Below, one piece after another: positions 9,423 to 18,074 of a DNA stretch of 64,000 nucleotides (positions are counted from its first letter, which is position 1; every line of letters begins with the position of its first letter). Origin of the DNA: Amycolatopsis cihanbeyliensis (GTDB taxonomy: Bacteria > Actinomycetota > Actinomycetes > Mycobacteriales > Pseudonocardiaceae); NCBI RefSeq assembly GCF_006715045.1, contig NZ_VFML01000001.1:1456501-1520500 (forward strand). Direction: 5' to 3'. The notes under the pieces were generated by a model, which saw nothing but the letters and a program-made list of their open reading frames with translations, had not been told where the DNA came from and ran no database searches. Both the position numbers and the translations under genes were made by a program.

Positions 9423-10522
9423 CCGCACAGTCGCTGGCCGACGGGCCCGCCGGGCAGGCGCTGCTGGCGCTGGAACGCGACCAGGACGCCCGGGACTGGC
9501 TGGCCGCGATGGTGGCCGAGCCCGTGCGCGCCCACCCCGACGAGGTCAGCCTGTTCGAGGGAGCCCCCGCGGTCGCCTTCACCCTCGCCGCCACCCGCAT
9601 GGCCGACACCCAGGACGTGCTGGACGGGCACGTCCGGTGGATCACCCGGGCGCGGTTGAAGGCCGCGCACCACCGCCTCGCCGCCGGGGCGCTGGCCGAC
9701 ACGCGCGAGTTCGACCTCATCTCCGGCCTCACCGGGCTCGGCGCCTACCTCCTGCGCCGCGGCGGAAACCACGAGCTGCTGCGGGACGTGCTGCGCTACC
9801 TGGTGCGGCTGACCCACCCCCACCGCGGCGGACTGCCCGGCTGGTGGGCACGCAGCGGCCCCACCGGTCCCGGCCCCGGGTGGCACGGCGGGCACGGCAA
9901 CCCCGGCATGGCGCACGGCATCGCCGGGCCACTCGCGCTGCTGGCGCTCACCATGCTGCGCGGGATCGTCGTATCCGGGCAGGCCGCCGCCATCGACCGC
10001 ATCGGCACCTGGCTGGACCACTGGCGTTGCGGCACCCCACCCAGGGTGTGGTGGCCCGAGGCGATCACCCGCGCCGAGCACGACCGCGGCGAGGCCTTCC
10101 GACCCGGTCCGGGCCGGCCGAGCTGGTGCTACGGCACCCCCGGCATCACCCGCGCCCTGCACCTGGCCGGCCGCGCCCTCGACGACCCCGCACGGCAACA
10201 CCTGGCCGAGGAGATCCTGGCGCTGTGCGTCACCGACGAAGCACAGCTGGCCCAGCTTGCGGACGTGTCGCTGTGCCACGGGTGGGCCGGCCTGCTGCAC
10301 ACTGCCTGGCGCGCCAGCCACCACAGCGACCGCATCGCCACAGCCCTGCCCCGCCTGCTCCACGGACTCACCGACCGCCTGGCCCGCCGGCCACCGGCCG
10401 GGCAGGGACTGCTCACCGGCACCGCCGGGGCCCTGCTGGCCCAGCACGCCGCCCGCACCAACACGCCACCGGCCACCCGGTGGGATGCCTGCCTGCTGCT
10501 CAACGACGAAGGGACACGATGA
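9419..10522 (+). CDS. Lanthionine synthetase C-like cyclase (LanC)
   Basis: This 367-residue protein belongs to the LanC family of zinc-dependent cyclases that add Cys thiols to dehydroamino acids to close lanthionine rings. The zinc ligands are visible in CYGTPGI and in the LCHGWAGLL motif, and the alpha/alpha-barrel glycine motifs HGGHGNPGMAHGIAGPLAL and SGLTGLGAYLL are present. The GTG start at 9419 overlaps the LanB stop (GTGA), and the stop overlaps the methyltransferase start (ATGA), so translation of all three is coupled. It should act on the FxLD precursor after LanB. Confidence 0.92.
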   Translation: MTAQSLADGPAGQALLALERDQDARDWLAAMVAEPVRAHPDEVSLFEGAPAVAFTLAATRMADTQDVLDGHVRWITRARLKAAHHRLAAGALADTREFDLISGLTGLGAYLLRRGGNHELLRDVLRYLVRLTHPHRGGLPGWWARSGPTGPGPGWHGGHGNPGMAHGIAGPLALLALTMLRGIVVSGQAAAIDRIGTWLDHWRCGTPPRVWWPEAITRAEHDRGEAFRPGPGRPSWCYGTPGITRALHLAGRALDDPARQHLAEEILALCVTDEAQLAQLADVSLCHGWAGLLHTAWRASHHSDRIATALPRLLHGLTDRLARRPPAGQGLLTGTAGALLAQHAARTNTPPATRWDACLLLNDEGTR

Positions 10523-11760
10523 ACCACACCACCACCAGCTCACCCGCCGACCTGCGCGAAGCCATGATCACCAGCGTCAAGCAGGCCGGGTACGCCCAGC
10601 GCCCCGAGGTCGAACGGGCACTGCGCCAGGTCCCGCGGCACGAGTTCGTGCCCGAGGCCGACCTGGATACGGCCTACGACCCCTGGCAAGCCGTCATCAC
10701 CCACCGCTTCACCGACGGCACCGCCCTCTCCTGCGCCAGCGCGCCCTCCGTGGTCGCCATGATGCTCGACCAGCTCGCCATCGAACCCGGCAACACCGTG
10801 CTGGAGATCGGGGCCGGGACCGGCTACAACGCCAGCCTCCTCGCCGAACTCACCAACCAGGACACCCACGTGGTCACCATCGACCTCGACGGCGACGTCA
10901 CCACCCACGCCACCCACAACCTGGCCGCGACCGGCTACCACGGTGTGCGCGTCATCACCGGCGACGGCGCGCTCGGCGTCCCCGAACACGCGCCCTACGA
11001 CCGGATCATCGCCACCGTCTCCCCCTGGGACATCCCCACCGCCTGGTGGCAACAACTCACCCCCGGCGCCCGCCTCGTAGTCCCGCTACGGTGGCGCGGG
11101 CAAACCCGCAGCGTCGCCTTCACCCACCACAACGGGCGGCTGGTGGCCGACTCCATCGAACTGTGCGGCTTCGTCCCCCTCGTCACCGACGACGACGGCG
11201 AACTCACCGCCCCCATCACCGTCGACGGCACCATCCACCTGCACTGGGACCGCGACCAACCGGTCGACCCCACTGCCCTACACGGAGCACTCGACCGGCC
11301 GAGCAACACCGCCTGGTCCGGCGTCACCATCGCCGGAGACGAACCCCACGACGGCATCTGGCTACGACTCACCGTCACCGACCCCCGCACCTGCCGACTC
11401 AACGCCCCCGCCGACACCCCGCCCGAGATCTGCGCCCCCATCTCCCCGCTGCGCGCGCCCGCCCTCGTCGACGGAACCTCCCTGGCCTACCTCACCCTCC
11501 GCCGCCAAGGCAGCGGACCCAGCCGCTGGGAACTCGGCGCCATCGGACACGGACCAGCCGCCACCGAACTGGCCACCCACCTCTGCGACGAACTCCGCGC
11601 CTGGTCCATCGATCGAGACCGGCGCAAACCCAACCTGACCGCCTACCCCGCCGACACCCCCGAGCATGAGCTGACCGGCACCATCATCGACAAGACCCAC
11701 AGCAAGCTCGTCCTCACCTACGACACCGACGAACCACACGAGCACCGGAACCGTGCCTGA
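10519..11760 (+). CDS. FxLD-system protein L-isoaspartate-type O-methyltransferase
   Basis: The 413-residue protein is an S-adenosylmethionine enzyme of the PCMT/PIMT type. It has RHEFVPEADLDTAYDPWQAV, the SAM-binding motif VLEIGAGTGYNASLLAEL (about residues 95-112), VVTIDLDGDV, VITGDGALG and YDRIIATVSPWDIP, followed by a family-specific extension of about 190 residues. Enzymes of this type in lanthipeptide clusters methylate an Asp side chain of the cyclised peptide, which collapses to a succinimide and can hydrolyse to isoaspartate. Asp35-Gly36 in the precursor core is the obvious candidate site. The gene overlaps LanC by four bases. The family call is firm; the modified residue is inferred. 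Confidence 0.9.
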   Translation: MNHTTTSSPADLREAMITSVKQAGYAQRPEVERALRQVPRHEFVPEADLDTAYDPWQAVITHRFTDGTALSCASAPSVVAMMLDQLAIEPGNTVLEIGAGTGYNASLLAELTNQDTHVVTIDLDGDVTTHATHNLAATGYHGVRVITGDGALGVPEHAPYDRIIATVSPWDIPTAWWQQLTPGARLVVPLRWRGQTRSVAFTHHNGRLVADSIELCGFVPLVTDDDGELTAPITVDGTIHLHWDRDQPVDPTALHGALDRPSNTAWSGVTIAGDEPHDGIWLRLTVTDPRTCRLNAPADTPPEICAPISPLRAPALVDGTSLAYLTLRRQGSGPSRWELGAIGHGPAATELATHLCDELRAWSIDRDRRKPNLTAYPADTPEHELTGTIIDKTHSKLVLTYDTDEPHEHRNRA

Positions 11761-11777
11761 TACAGAAACGGACGTTG

Positions 11778-12083
11778 ATGAACGAAAGCACCGATCACGG
11801 CATAACCGGATCGTCAATCGAGATCGACAACCAGTGCTATGCACGTGCCGTGGTCCTTCCTGGAGGACTGCCGGCGTTGGCTATCGGCTACGGCGGCACT
11901 GACACGGTCTTGTCCGCCGGTCCACGGTTGCAGGACGCCGCGATAGCCAAAGAATTCGCCATCACTCTCGCCTCGGCAGCGTTGGCGTTCGCGGGCGGCT
12001 GCACCGTCCGTCTGACACAGAGGCGTGATCAGCACGAGCCCGCGCAGCCACGCCTCAACGAACACGACAGCCCGAATCACTGA
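11778..12083 (+). CDS. Small hypothetical protein after the lanthipeptide operon
   Basis: A 101-residue frame begins 17 bp after the methyltransferase. An in-frame TTG directly before the ATG is an alternative start. The middle is hydrophobic and Ala/Gly-rich (ARAVVLPGGLPALAIGYGG, FAITLASAALAFAGG), and the C-terminus is polar. No domain is recognised. Position and strand suggest it belongs to the FxLD operon, perhaps as an accessory or immunity-like protein, but nothing in the sequence proves this. The ribosome-binding site is weak, so the start is uncertain. Confidence 0.5.
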   Translation: MNESTDHGITGSSIEIDNQCYARAVVLPGGLPALAIGYGGTDTVLSAGPRLQDAAIAKEFAITLASAALAFAGGCTVRLTQRRDQHEPAQPRLNEHDSPNH

Positions 12084-12353
12084 CATCGCCTCGACGAGTG
12101 TCGATCCCTGACGGCGGATCATGTCCGATTCTCCGGCCCGACGTAGCTGACGCTCCCGAGCGAGCAGGACACCATCCATGATTCTTCAGTCCCTCGCCGC
12201 GTTGTTGATCTTATACGCCCACTCGCATGTGACCCAATCACCAACCCCCGGTTCTTGCGCAACCGTCCTGTACGCACAGACCCTCGTGCTTACACTGAGC
12301 GTTCAGGGGGAACGGTCATGTAGCTGAGTTCGGCGATCGGGAGGGGACCGTAG

Positions 12354-13025
12354 GTGTCGGGGGGAGCCGAGGAGCAAGGCCGGCACGGACGACGGCCACG
12401 CACAGTGGACCCGGACGAGGTACCGAGACAGGCGCCGGATGGCCTGTACCTGCTCACCACGCCTACGGGACATGGCGGAGTCATCGAGTTGTGGACGCTC
12501 CGTGATGGAACCTCTGCCGTGATGGGCTACTCCTCCATCGGTCGGCTGATGGTGGCGTGCGGTAGCGGGCAGCCGTTCCGGCATATGGCAGCCGATGAGG
12601 TCGAATCGGCCTGCGAATCGATAGGTGCCAAGGTCGTCGTTGTCGATACGGTGCCTCCCGGTGGCCAGCGGTATCCCGAGGTCGATTCCCGGGACCAACC
12701 CGACTTGCCTCTCCTCGACGCCGAGGATCCGGACCAACCGGTCGTCTATGTGCCCTCACGGCCTTACCGTGCGGGTCAGCGCGATGCTGTGCTGGAGCTT
12801 CAACCGCATGAGGGTCGGCTGACACTGCTCGCCTACACCTCACGCGAACTACTGGAGGAAGGGTGCGGGCCGTATCAGGCGTGGGTGTCGATTCCTTCTC
12901 ACCTGCTCGAGGAAGCCGCCTGGCGGGTCGGGGCTGAGGCGGTGCTGTTCAACCCTGTCCTGTCGGAGGAGTCCAGACACACCGCACCGGTGCTGGACTG
13001 GACCCGCCGCGACAACAACCGATAG
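12354..13025 (+). CDS. SAV_915-like protein, first gene of a WXG100-type cassette
   Basis: The 223-residue protein appears to contain two related segments (LYLLTTPTGHGGVIELWTLR ... and VVYVPSRPYRAGQRDAVLEL ...), resembling SAV_915/SseB-like proteins that commonly accompany WXG100-type genes in actinomycetes. No catalytic motif or membrane segment is visible. GTG 12354 follows GGGAGGGG and is a reasonable start. The next gene begins 11 bp downstream, and the four genes to 15362 look like one operon. A chaperone-like or regulatory role for the cassette is only inference from this recurrent neighbourhood. Confidence 0.6.
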   Translation: MSGGAEEQGRHGRRPRTVDPDEVPRQAPDGLYLLTTPTGHGGVIELWTLRDGTSAVMGYSSIGRLMVACGSGQPFRHMAADEVESACESIGAKVVVVDTVPPGGQRYPEVDSRDQPDLPLLDAEDPDQPVVYVPSRPYRAGQRDAVLELQPHEGRLTLLAYTSRELLEEGCGPYQAWVSIPSHLLEEAAWRVGAEAVLFNPVLSEESRHTAPVLDWTRRDNNR

Positions 13026-13036
13026 GAGCATCGCAC

Positions 13037-13378
13037 ATGGGTGGTAACGACGGGTTCAGCTACAGCACGGCCGGGTTGGAAAGCGTGGTCAGCCAGTTAC
13101 GCGAGGGCGCCCGGCACCTCGACGAAGCCAACGAGGCCGCGGTGGAGATGGTCGACGCCGGTGGCTCCTCGGAGATCGTGGGGAAGGCGCTCGCCGACTT
13201 GCTGATGTCGTCGGTCAACTCCGCGGCGACGATGGACAACGCCGCCGGCAAGGTCGATGCGGCGAAGGGCAGCTACCACGACATCGAGAACACCAACGAA
13301 GGCGCGATGCGCAAGAAGCAGCACGACACCATGGAGGACTATCCCGACGTGCACGACATGAATGTTCCGCTGAACTGA
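13037..13378 (+). CDS. WXG100/ESX-like small helical protein
   Basis: This 113-residue acidic protein is predicted almost wholly helical, with heptad-like spacing in GLESVVSQLREGARHLDEAN and NSAATMDNAAGKVDAAKGSY. Size and pattern match the ESX/WXG100-like type VII secretion substrates, although a canonical WxG turn is absent; VDAGGSSEIV occupies the expected turn. It lies 11 bp after the SAV_915-like gene and 28 bp before the larger WXG-like protein. A helical-hairpin partner of that protein is plausible. Confidence 0.55.
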   Translation: MGGNDGFSYSTAGLESVVSQLREGARHLDEANEAAVEMVDAGGSSEIVGKALADLLMSSVNSAATMDNAAGKVDAAKGSYHDIENTNEGAMRKKQHDTMEDYPDVHDMNVPLN

Positions 13379-13406
13379 TCCGGGCCACCAGGGAAGGGGG
13401 AGTGAC

Positions 13407-14609
13407 ATGGGACAGGCGCTGAACACGCAGGTCAACGGCAGTTCAGGAACCTGCGTCGAGGCCGCGGACTGGCTTGCCAAGCTCTACAGCCAAGCGCACC
13501 AAGCCGCGGCAGCGGCCACCGGGGCGCGCGGCACGGCCGAGGCCGACTGGCACGGCCCCGCGCAGGAAGCGTTCCACGAGGCCACCACGAACGTGGACAC
13601 GCACACGAGAGCCATCGCGGACCGTGCTTTCGAGTGCGAATGGGCCTTGCGGGACTTCGCCGACTCGCTGGACTCGATCAACGCCAAGATGGACGACGCG
13701 CTGGCCAAGGCCACCGCGGCCGGCCTGCGGGTCGAAGGCCCCTTCATCATCGCCCCCGAGGCCCCCGCGGCACCCAAGCTCCTTCCCACCGGCCCCTGCG
13801 GCACCGCCGACGCCACGGCAATCATGCAGCAGAACCAGGAAGCCATCGCCGCGTACAACGTCAAAGCAGCCGCCTACAACGAGTGCAAGGCGATCGTCAA
13901 CCAGGCACGCAACCTGGAACAGACCGCGCACGAGACACTCCGCGCGACGATGGGCAAGGCAACCGAAACGGCGAACGACACTGTCTCCTCGCTGTTCACC
14001 TGGGTCTCCCAGACACGCAGCTACGTCGGAGGAGGAGAAAACTCCCGCCGTCTTGCCGCAGCCAAGGCCGAGCGCCTGTTCGCACAGTCAAAGTTCTTGA
14101 ACGACTTCGCGCTCGGCGCGGTCTCCGACACCAACCCAGCTCAGCAACGCATCCTGAACAGGGCCGCGGAACTCGCCAACGACGGCGGCAAGCAACAGAC
14201 CCGCGCGCAACAGTTCGAGAAGTGGGTAAAAATGATCCCGAAAGACGTCCGGGACGTTGTCACGCGCTACCCAGGACAAGGCGCGGTAGAGCGCCTGTCC
14301 GACCACTCGAATGTGAAGGTCCCCGACTTCTCCTCCAGGATGCTGCGATCGGTGCCCTACGTCGGCGCCGGCCTCACCGTGGTCAACGAATCAATCGGCG
14401 CAGCCAAGGGCGAACAGTCGTGGGGACGAGCCGCAGCCGACACAGCCGCGGCCATCGGCGGCGGCGCCCTCGGCGGGGCGCTGACCGGCGCGGTCGCCGG
14501 TAGCGCCTTCGGACCCTTCGGCACTATCGTCCTGGGCCTGGCCGGAGGGTTCGGCGGCGCCATGTTCGCACAGGACATCGTCGCCGGCTTCGCAGGAGAC
14601 GGGAAATAG
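13407..14609 (+). CDS. Large WXG100-like type VII secretion cargo candidate
   Basis: The 400-residue protein starts with a WXG100-like helical hairpin whose turn is ADWHGPAQEAFHE (W-H-G, about residue 50), followed by a coiled region. The middle is rich in Asn and Gln with helical segments. The C-terminus (about 335-395) is a Gly/Ala-rich glycine zipper (AIGGGALGGALTGAVAGSAF, IVLGLAGGFGGAMFA), which may insert in or associate with membranes. This resembles polymorphic-toxin-like proteins exported by type VII systems, but no enzymatic toxin domain is recognised. The RBS AAGGGGGAG precedes ATG 13407. The ESX secretion core genes are not in the window. Confidence 0.6.
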   Translation: MGQALNTQVNGSSGTCVEAADWLAKLYSQAHQAAAAATGARGTAEADWHGPAQEAFHEATTNVDTHTRAIADRAFECEWALRDFADSLDSINAKMDDALAKATAAGLRVEGPFIIAPEAPAAPKLLPTGPCGTADATAIMQQNQEAIAAYNVKAAAYNECKAIVNQARNLEQTAHETLRATMGKATETANDTVSSLFTWVSQTRSYVGGGENSRRLAAAKAERLFAQSKFLNDFALGAVSDTNPAQQRILNRAAELANDGGKQQTRAQQFEKWVKMIPKDVRDVVTRYPGQGAVERLSDHSNVKVPDFSSRMLRSVPYVGAGLTVVNESIGAAKGEQSWGRAAADTAAAIGGGALGGALTGAVAGSAFGPFGTIVLGLAGGFGGAMFAQDIVAGFAGDGK

Positions 14610-14621
14610 GCGAGACACGAC

Positions 14622-15362
14622 ATGGCAGGCCAACACCGCCGCAAGACACCGCAACGTACCTGGCACGAATTCCCCCAGCTACCACCCCGGCCAAACCCCG
14701 ATACCGACGAACCACTCCCCCCACACGCCCCCGGCTACTCAGGCCCCGACCACCCCGGCAACAACCCCCGGCTCGCCGGTCCCATGTTCGGCCCGCCCGA
14801 GCCACCACCAGGGACGGGTCCGTGCCTGGCCTGGCACCGCGACGACATCACCGGCAACATCCGACGCTACATCGTCGCCCTGGCCATCCTCGCCCTCGGC
14901 AGCTCCGTGCTGTCACTCCTGCGCGGCGACACCTTCGGCGACGCCCTGACCTACTGGCCAGTATGGATCGTCATCGTCGTCTTCGCCTACCTGATGTCAG
15001 ACCCACTGACCTTCAAAACCATGTCCGCAGGCGCCGACTGGCTCCAATGGGGAACCCGCAAACGCTGGTACCACCGGACACCACGCACCGGCCACATCAA
15101 ATTCTACGACCTCGTCTCCATCACCGCCTCAGGCTCCGGAATCACCATCTACCTCAGACTGGAAGACACCGAAGGAAACGTGCTACACCGGATGCCGCAC
15201 GCACTCCAACAAAACAGACACATATGGGACCTGCTATACAACGGCATCCTGCACTCCGTCGCCAACGGAGCTGAAATCGACAACCTCGCCATCAAAACCC
15301 TCCACCTAGAAGAAACCCAGGCACTGCAACTACGTCGACAGATCTCAACAACAGACGACTAG
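14622..15362 (+). CDS. Membrane protein with two transmembrane segments
   Basis: The 246-residue protein has a Pro-rich cytosolic N-terminus (about 1-75), then two hydrophobic helices (YIVALAILALGSSVLSLL and YWPVWIVIVVFAYLM), then a mostly beta C-terminal domain (KFYDLVSITASGSGITIYLRL ...) that could be PH-like. It follows the WXG-like gene by 12 bp and ends the cassette. A membrane-anchored partner or immunity protein of the upstream secreted protein is a reasonable guess, but no signature residue supports it. Bases 15363-15578 downstream hold no gene I can support. Confidence 0.55.
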   Translation: MAGQHRRKTPQRTWHEFPQLPPRPNPDTDEPLPPHAPGYSGPDHPGNNPRLAGPMFGPPEPPPGTGPCLAWHRDDITGNIRRYIVALAILALGSSVLSLLRGDTFGDALTYWPVWIVIVVFAYLMSDPLTFKTMSAGADWLQWGTRKRWYHRTPRTGHIKFYDLVSITASGSGITIYLRLEDTEGNVLHRMPHALQQNRHIWDLLYNGILHSVANGAEIDNLAIKTLHLEETQALQLRRQISTTDD

Positions 15363-15578
15363 CGGTTTGCGTTCTCGCTAGCACTGTGGGCGACTCCACA
15401 TAGATCAACTCCTCGCCACAGCAAGGTTGACCACGCTTGAGGAAAGGCTCAGCTGGGCAGCCCGGAAGCTGAGGCTCGCGTGCCGCCGTTGGCCTCGTCC
15501 ACGCAGAGTGGGCCCGACATGAGCACCAAGGAGACGGTCTCGGCCTGAGGCCAGGTATTTCTCGGGTGGTGTTTCGCT

Positions 15579-15710
15579 TCAGCCTTCCACATGCAGCGCG
15601 GCGGTGATCATGTCCTCGTCGACCTCCATGGGCACCTGGCCGCTGGCCAACGCACCGCGCCCGACCGTCTTGATCTCCGGCGAGGGGACGAGGAAGTCCT
15701 CATGTCGAGG
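15579..15710 (-). pseudogene. Short C-terminal coding fragment beside CRISPR array 1
   Basis: A minus-strand frame ending at 15579 reads EDFLVPSPEIKTVGRGALAS and then GQVPMEVDEDMITAALHVEG. This looks like a genuine protein end, but upstream the frame runs straight into the CRISPR array, so no complete gene exists. It may be the end of a gene cut by locus rearrangement at the leader-distal end of the array. The family is not recognised. Confidence 0.25.
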
Positions 15711-15833
15711 AGGCGGGCAATTTCGGACCGGCGGCCGACGTGCCAGCCGCCCCTGCTCGGTGGGCAAGGCACCTGACCCGGACGGACCAGCACTGCCGAC
15801 ACAGCCAGCCTGACCGTGAACGCAGATCCGGGC

Positions 15834-17547
15834 GTTGCGATCCTCGCTGGCCCGCGAGGGCCAGCGCTGCGCGCGCAGTGCCACCTGCCCCTCGACCGAC
15901 TGCAGGTTGCGATCCTCGCTGACCCGCGAGGGCCAGCGCTGCCCGTCATCAGGCCGGGGTCGTCTCGGTGTAGGCGACGTTGCGATCCTCGCTGACCCAC
16001 GAGGGCCAGCGCTGCCCTCATCTCGCGGGCGAGCACCTGCACCTTCTTGGAGTTGCGATCCTCGCTGACCCGGAAGGGCCGGCGCTGCCTTACGCATGGC
16101 TCTCCTTCGGTTGGGCAACGGGCGGTTGCGATCCTCGCTGGCCTGGGAGGGCCGGCGCTGCTCGTGGAGGGTGTCGGCGTGGAAAGCGCTCGTCGCTGTT
16201 GCGATCCTCGCTGGCCTGGGAGGGCCGGCGCTGCCAAGGTCCCGCACATCGACGTGACTGAGACGGTCGAGTTGCGATCCTCGCTGGCCTGGGAGGGCCG
16301 GCGCTGCTGCAAGACCTGAACCGCGAGATGAGGCGGTACTGGTGTTGCGATCCTCGCTGGCCTGGGAGGGCCGGCGCTGCTGCAAGACCTGAACCGCGAG
16401 ATGAGGCGGTACTGGTGTTGCGATCCTCGCTGGCCTGGGAGGGCCGGCGCTGCCCCCGGGACAGGAGGACGACATGGCACTGGACGAGTTGCGATCCTCG
16501 CTGGCCTGGGAGGGCCGGCGCTGCTCAGCTCCCCTCGACGAATCGAGGGTTGAGGAATGTCGTTGCGATCCTCGCTGGCCTGGGAGGGCCGGCGCTGCCC
16601 GGCCGCCGCGTGAATCCCCACCCAACCCAGAAAGGTTGCGATCCTCGCTGGCCTGGGAGGGCCGGCGCTGCCCGGACGGGTGCGGATGAAGCCGTGCTCC
16701 GGCTCGACGGTTGCGATCCTCGCTGGCCTGGGAGGGCCGGCGCTGCCTCGGCGGCCGCGTAGGGCTCGCTCGGGTTGTTGTCGTTGCGATCCTCGCTGGC
16801 CTGGGAGGGCGGGCGCTGCTGATCACCGCCTGTTTGGTTGAGCCCGAGCTCGCCGTTGCGATCCTCGCTGGCCTGGGAGGGCCGGCGCTGCTTGCCGGGC
16901 CTGCCACGCCTGCTGGTGATCCTGGTTGCAGTTGCGATCCTCGCTGGCCTGGGAGGGCCGGCGCTGCGACGACATCGAGTTCGACCGGTTACGGACCCGG
17001 TGGTTGCGATCCTCGCTGGCCTGGGAGGGCCGGCGCTGCCGAGGACTCCCAGCGGAAGCGGGAGAGGGCGATGAGGTTGCGATCCTCGCTGGCCTGGGAG
17101 GGCCGGCGCTGCAACTGGAGTCCGGCGGTGGCGCGCTCTTCCCGACGTGGTTGCGATCCTCGCTGGCCTGGGAGGGCCGGCGCTGCGCCAAGTCCTACCT
17201 GAAGATGATCCGCCACGAGGCGTTGCGATCCTCGCTGGCCTGGGAGGGCCGGCGCTGCAACTGGAGTCCGGCGGTGGCGCGCTCTTCCCGACGTGGTTGC
17301 GATCCTCGCTGGCCTGGGAGGGCCGGCGCTGCTACACCAACAACACCACCGCTGCGGGTGCGCTCGCCGTTGCGATCCTCGCTGGCCTGGGAGGGCCGGC
17401 GCTGCCGATCGCCTTGAAGTCTCAGCAGTTGCTCAAGAAGTTGCGATCCTCGCTGGCCTGGGAGGGCCGGCGCTGCCCGTAGCCGTTGGTGGTCCCGTGC
17501 ACGTGATCAGGTTGCGATCCTCGCTGGCCTGGGAGGGCCGGCGCTGC
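15834..17547 (-). CRISPR. CRISPR array 1 (24 repeats, type I-C locus)
   Basis: Twenty-four 37-nt repeats start at 15834, 15906, 15979, 16052, 16125, 16198, 16271, 16344, 16417, 16488, 16562, 16635, 16710, 16783, 16855, 16931, 17003, 17076, 17150, 17222, 17296, 17369, 17440 and 17511, with 34-39 nt spacers. On the plus strand each repeat has GTTGCGATCCTC, a 7-bp stem (GCTGGCC/GGCCGGC), a 6-nt loop TGGGAG, and GCTGC. The first four repeats at the left are diverged, and the cas operon and leader lie to the right. crRNA is therefore read on the minus strand, with 17547 as the leader end. The spacer after the repeats at 16271 and 16344 is the same, and so is the spacer after 17076 and 17222. The repeat at 16783 has a C-to-G change in the stem. 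Confidence 0.97.
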
Positions 17548-17783
17548 CCTGCGTGAGCTGGGTCGCACCCATTGAGTGGCCTTGACGGTATCGCGGATTC
17601 CACATTTTGGGATGACATGCCTGAGGGTGGTTCGGAACGTGCCGGCGTGTCGTTTGACACCTGGGGTTCCGAAGGGAGCGTTGTGGGTTCGTATTGCTGA
17701 CGGGGTCGTGACGGTTCACTTTGCGTATCAGTGTCGGCCGATGGTTCGTGTTGGTTGGAACGGATGTCGTGGTTCTTGAGTAG
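17548..17783 (-). promoter_or_regulatory. Leader of CRISPR array 1 with conserved inverted repeat
   Basis: This 236-bp gap between cas2 and the leader-end repeat contains TGGGATGACA at about 17608-17617 and an inverted repeat TTCGGAAC (17631-17638) / GTTCCGAA (17666-17673), with GTGTCG and TGGGG blocks in between. The same order and spacing occur beside array 2 (28155-28314), and the arms covary. A leader in this position carries the array promoter and integration signals; which part does which job is not visible. Confidence 0.7.
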
Positions 17784-18074
17784 TCAGATTACAAGTGGGT
17801 CGTGGTGGGCGGCGTTGATTGCGGCGCCGAGGTGTTGTGCGGTGCTGAGGGTTCCTCGGTCTAGGTGGTATATCCGGATGGAGTCGCGGTCGGGGTCAAT
17901 GATGTCTCGTAGGCGTGCTTCGAGGGTGAGTTTCTGTGCGGGGCTGCAGACGATCTCGAAGACGGACTTCTGTACGCGGTGGCCGATGCCTTCGCAGGTC
18001 TTGGCTACGCGTCGAAGCCGTCGTTGTCCTTGTGGTGTCGTGGTGTCGACGTCATAGGTGATCAGTAGTTCCAT
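17784..18074 (-). CDS. cas2: CRISPR-associated endonuclease Cas2
   Basis: The 96-residue protein has the Cas2 ferredoxin fold pattern: the N-terminal MELLITYDVDT strand with the conserved Asp after YDV, then RRLRRVAKTCEGIGHRVQKSVFE, and DSIRIYHLD near the end. Cas2 forms the structural core of the Cas1-Cas2 integrase that inserts new spacers. Its ATG overlaps the cas1 stop (TAATG). It is the last gene of the cas operon and directly abuts the leader of array 1, the usual type I-C arrangement. Confidence 0.95.
   Translation of the reverse strand: MELLITYDVDTTTPQGQRRLRRVAKTCEGIGHRVQKSVFEIVCSPAQKLTLEARLRDIIDPDRDSIRIYHLDRGTLSTAQHLGAAINAAHHDPLVI

Noticed and set aside
15579..17660. Several long ORFs on both strands rich in repeated PSQASEDRN, GQRGSQ, LAWEGRRC and GLGGPAL
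   Set aside because: They are translations of CRISPR array 1; a 37-nt repeat plus a spacer near 36 nt gives long stop-poor frames with repeated peptides.
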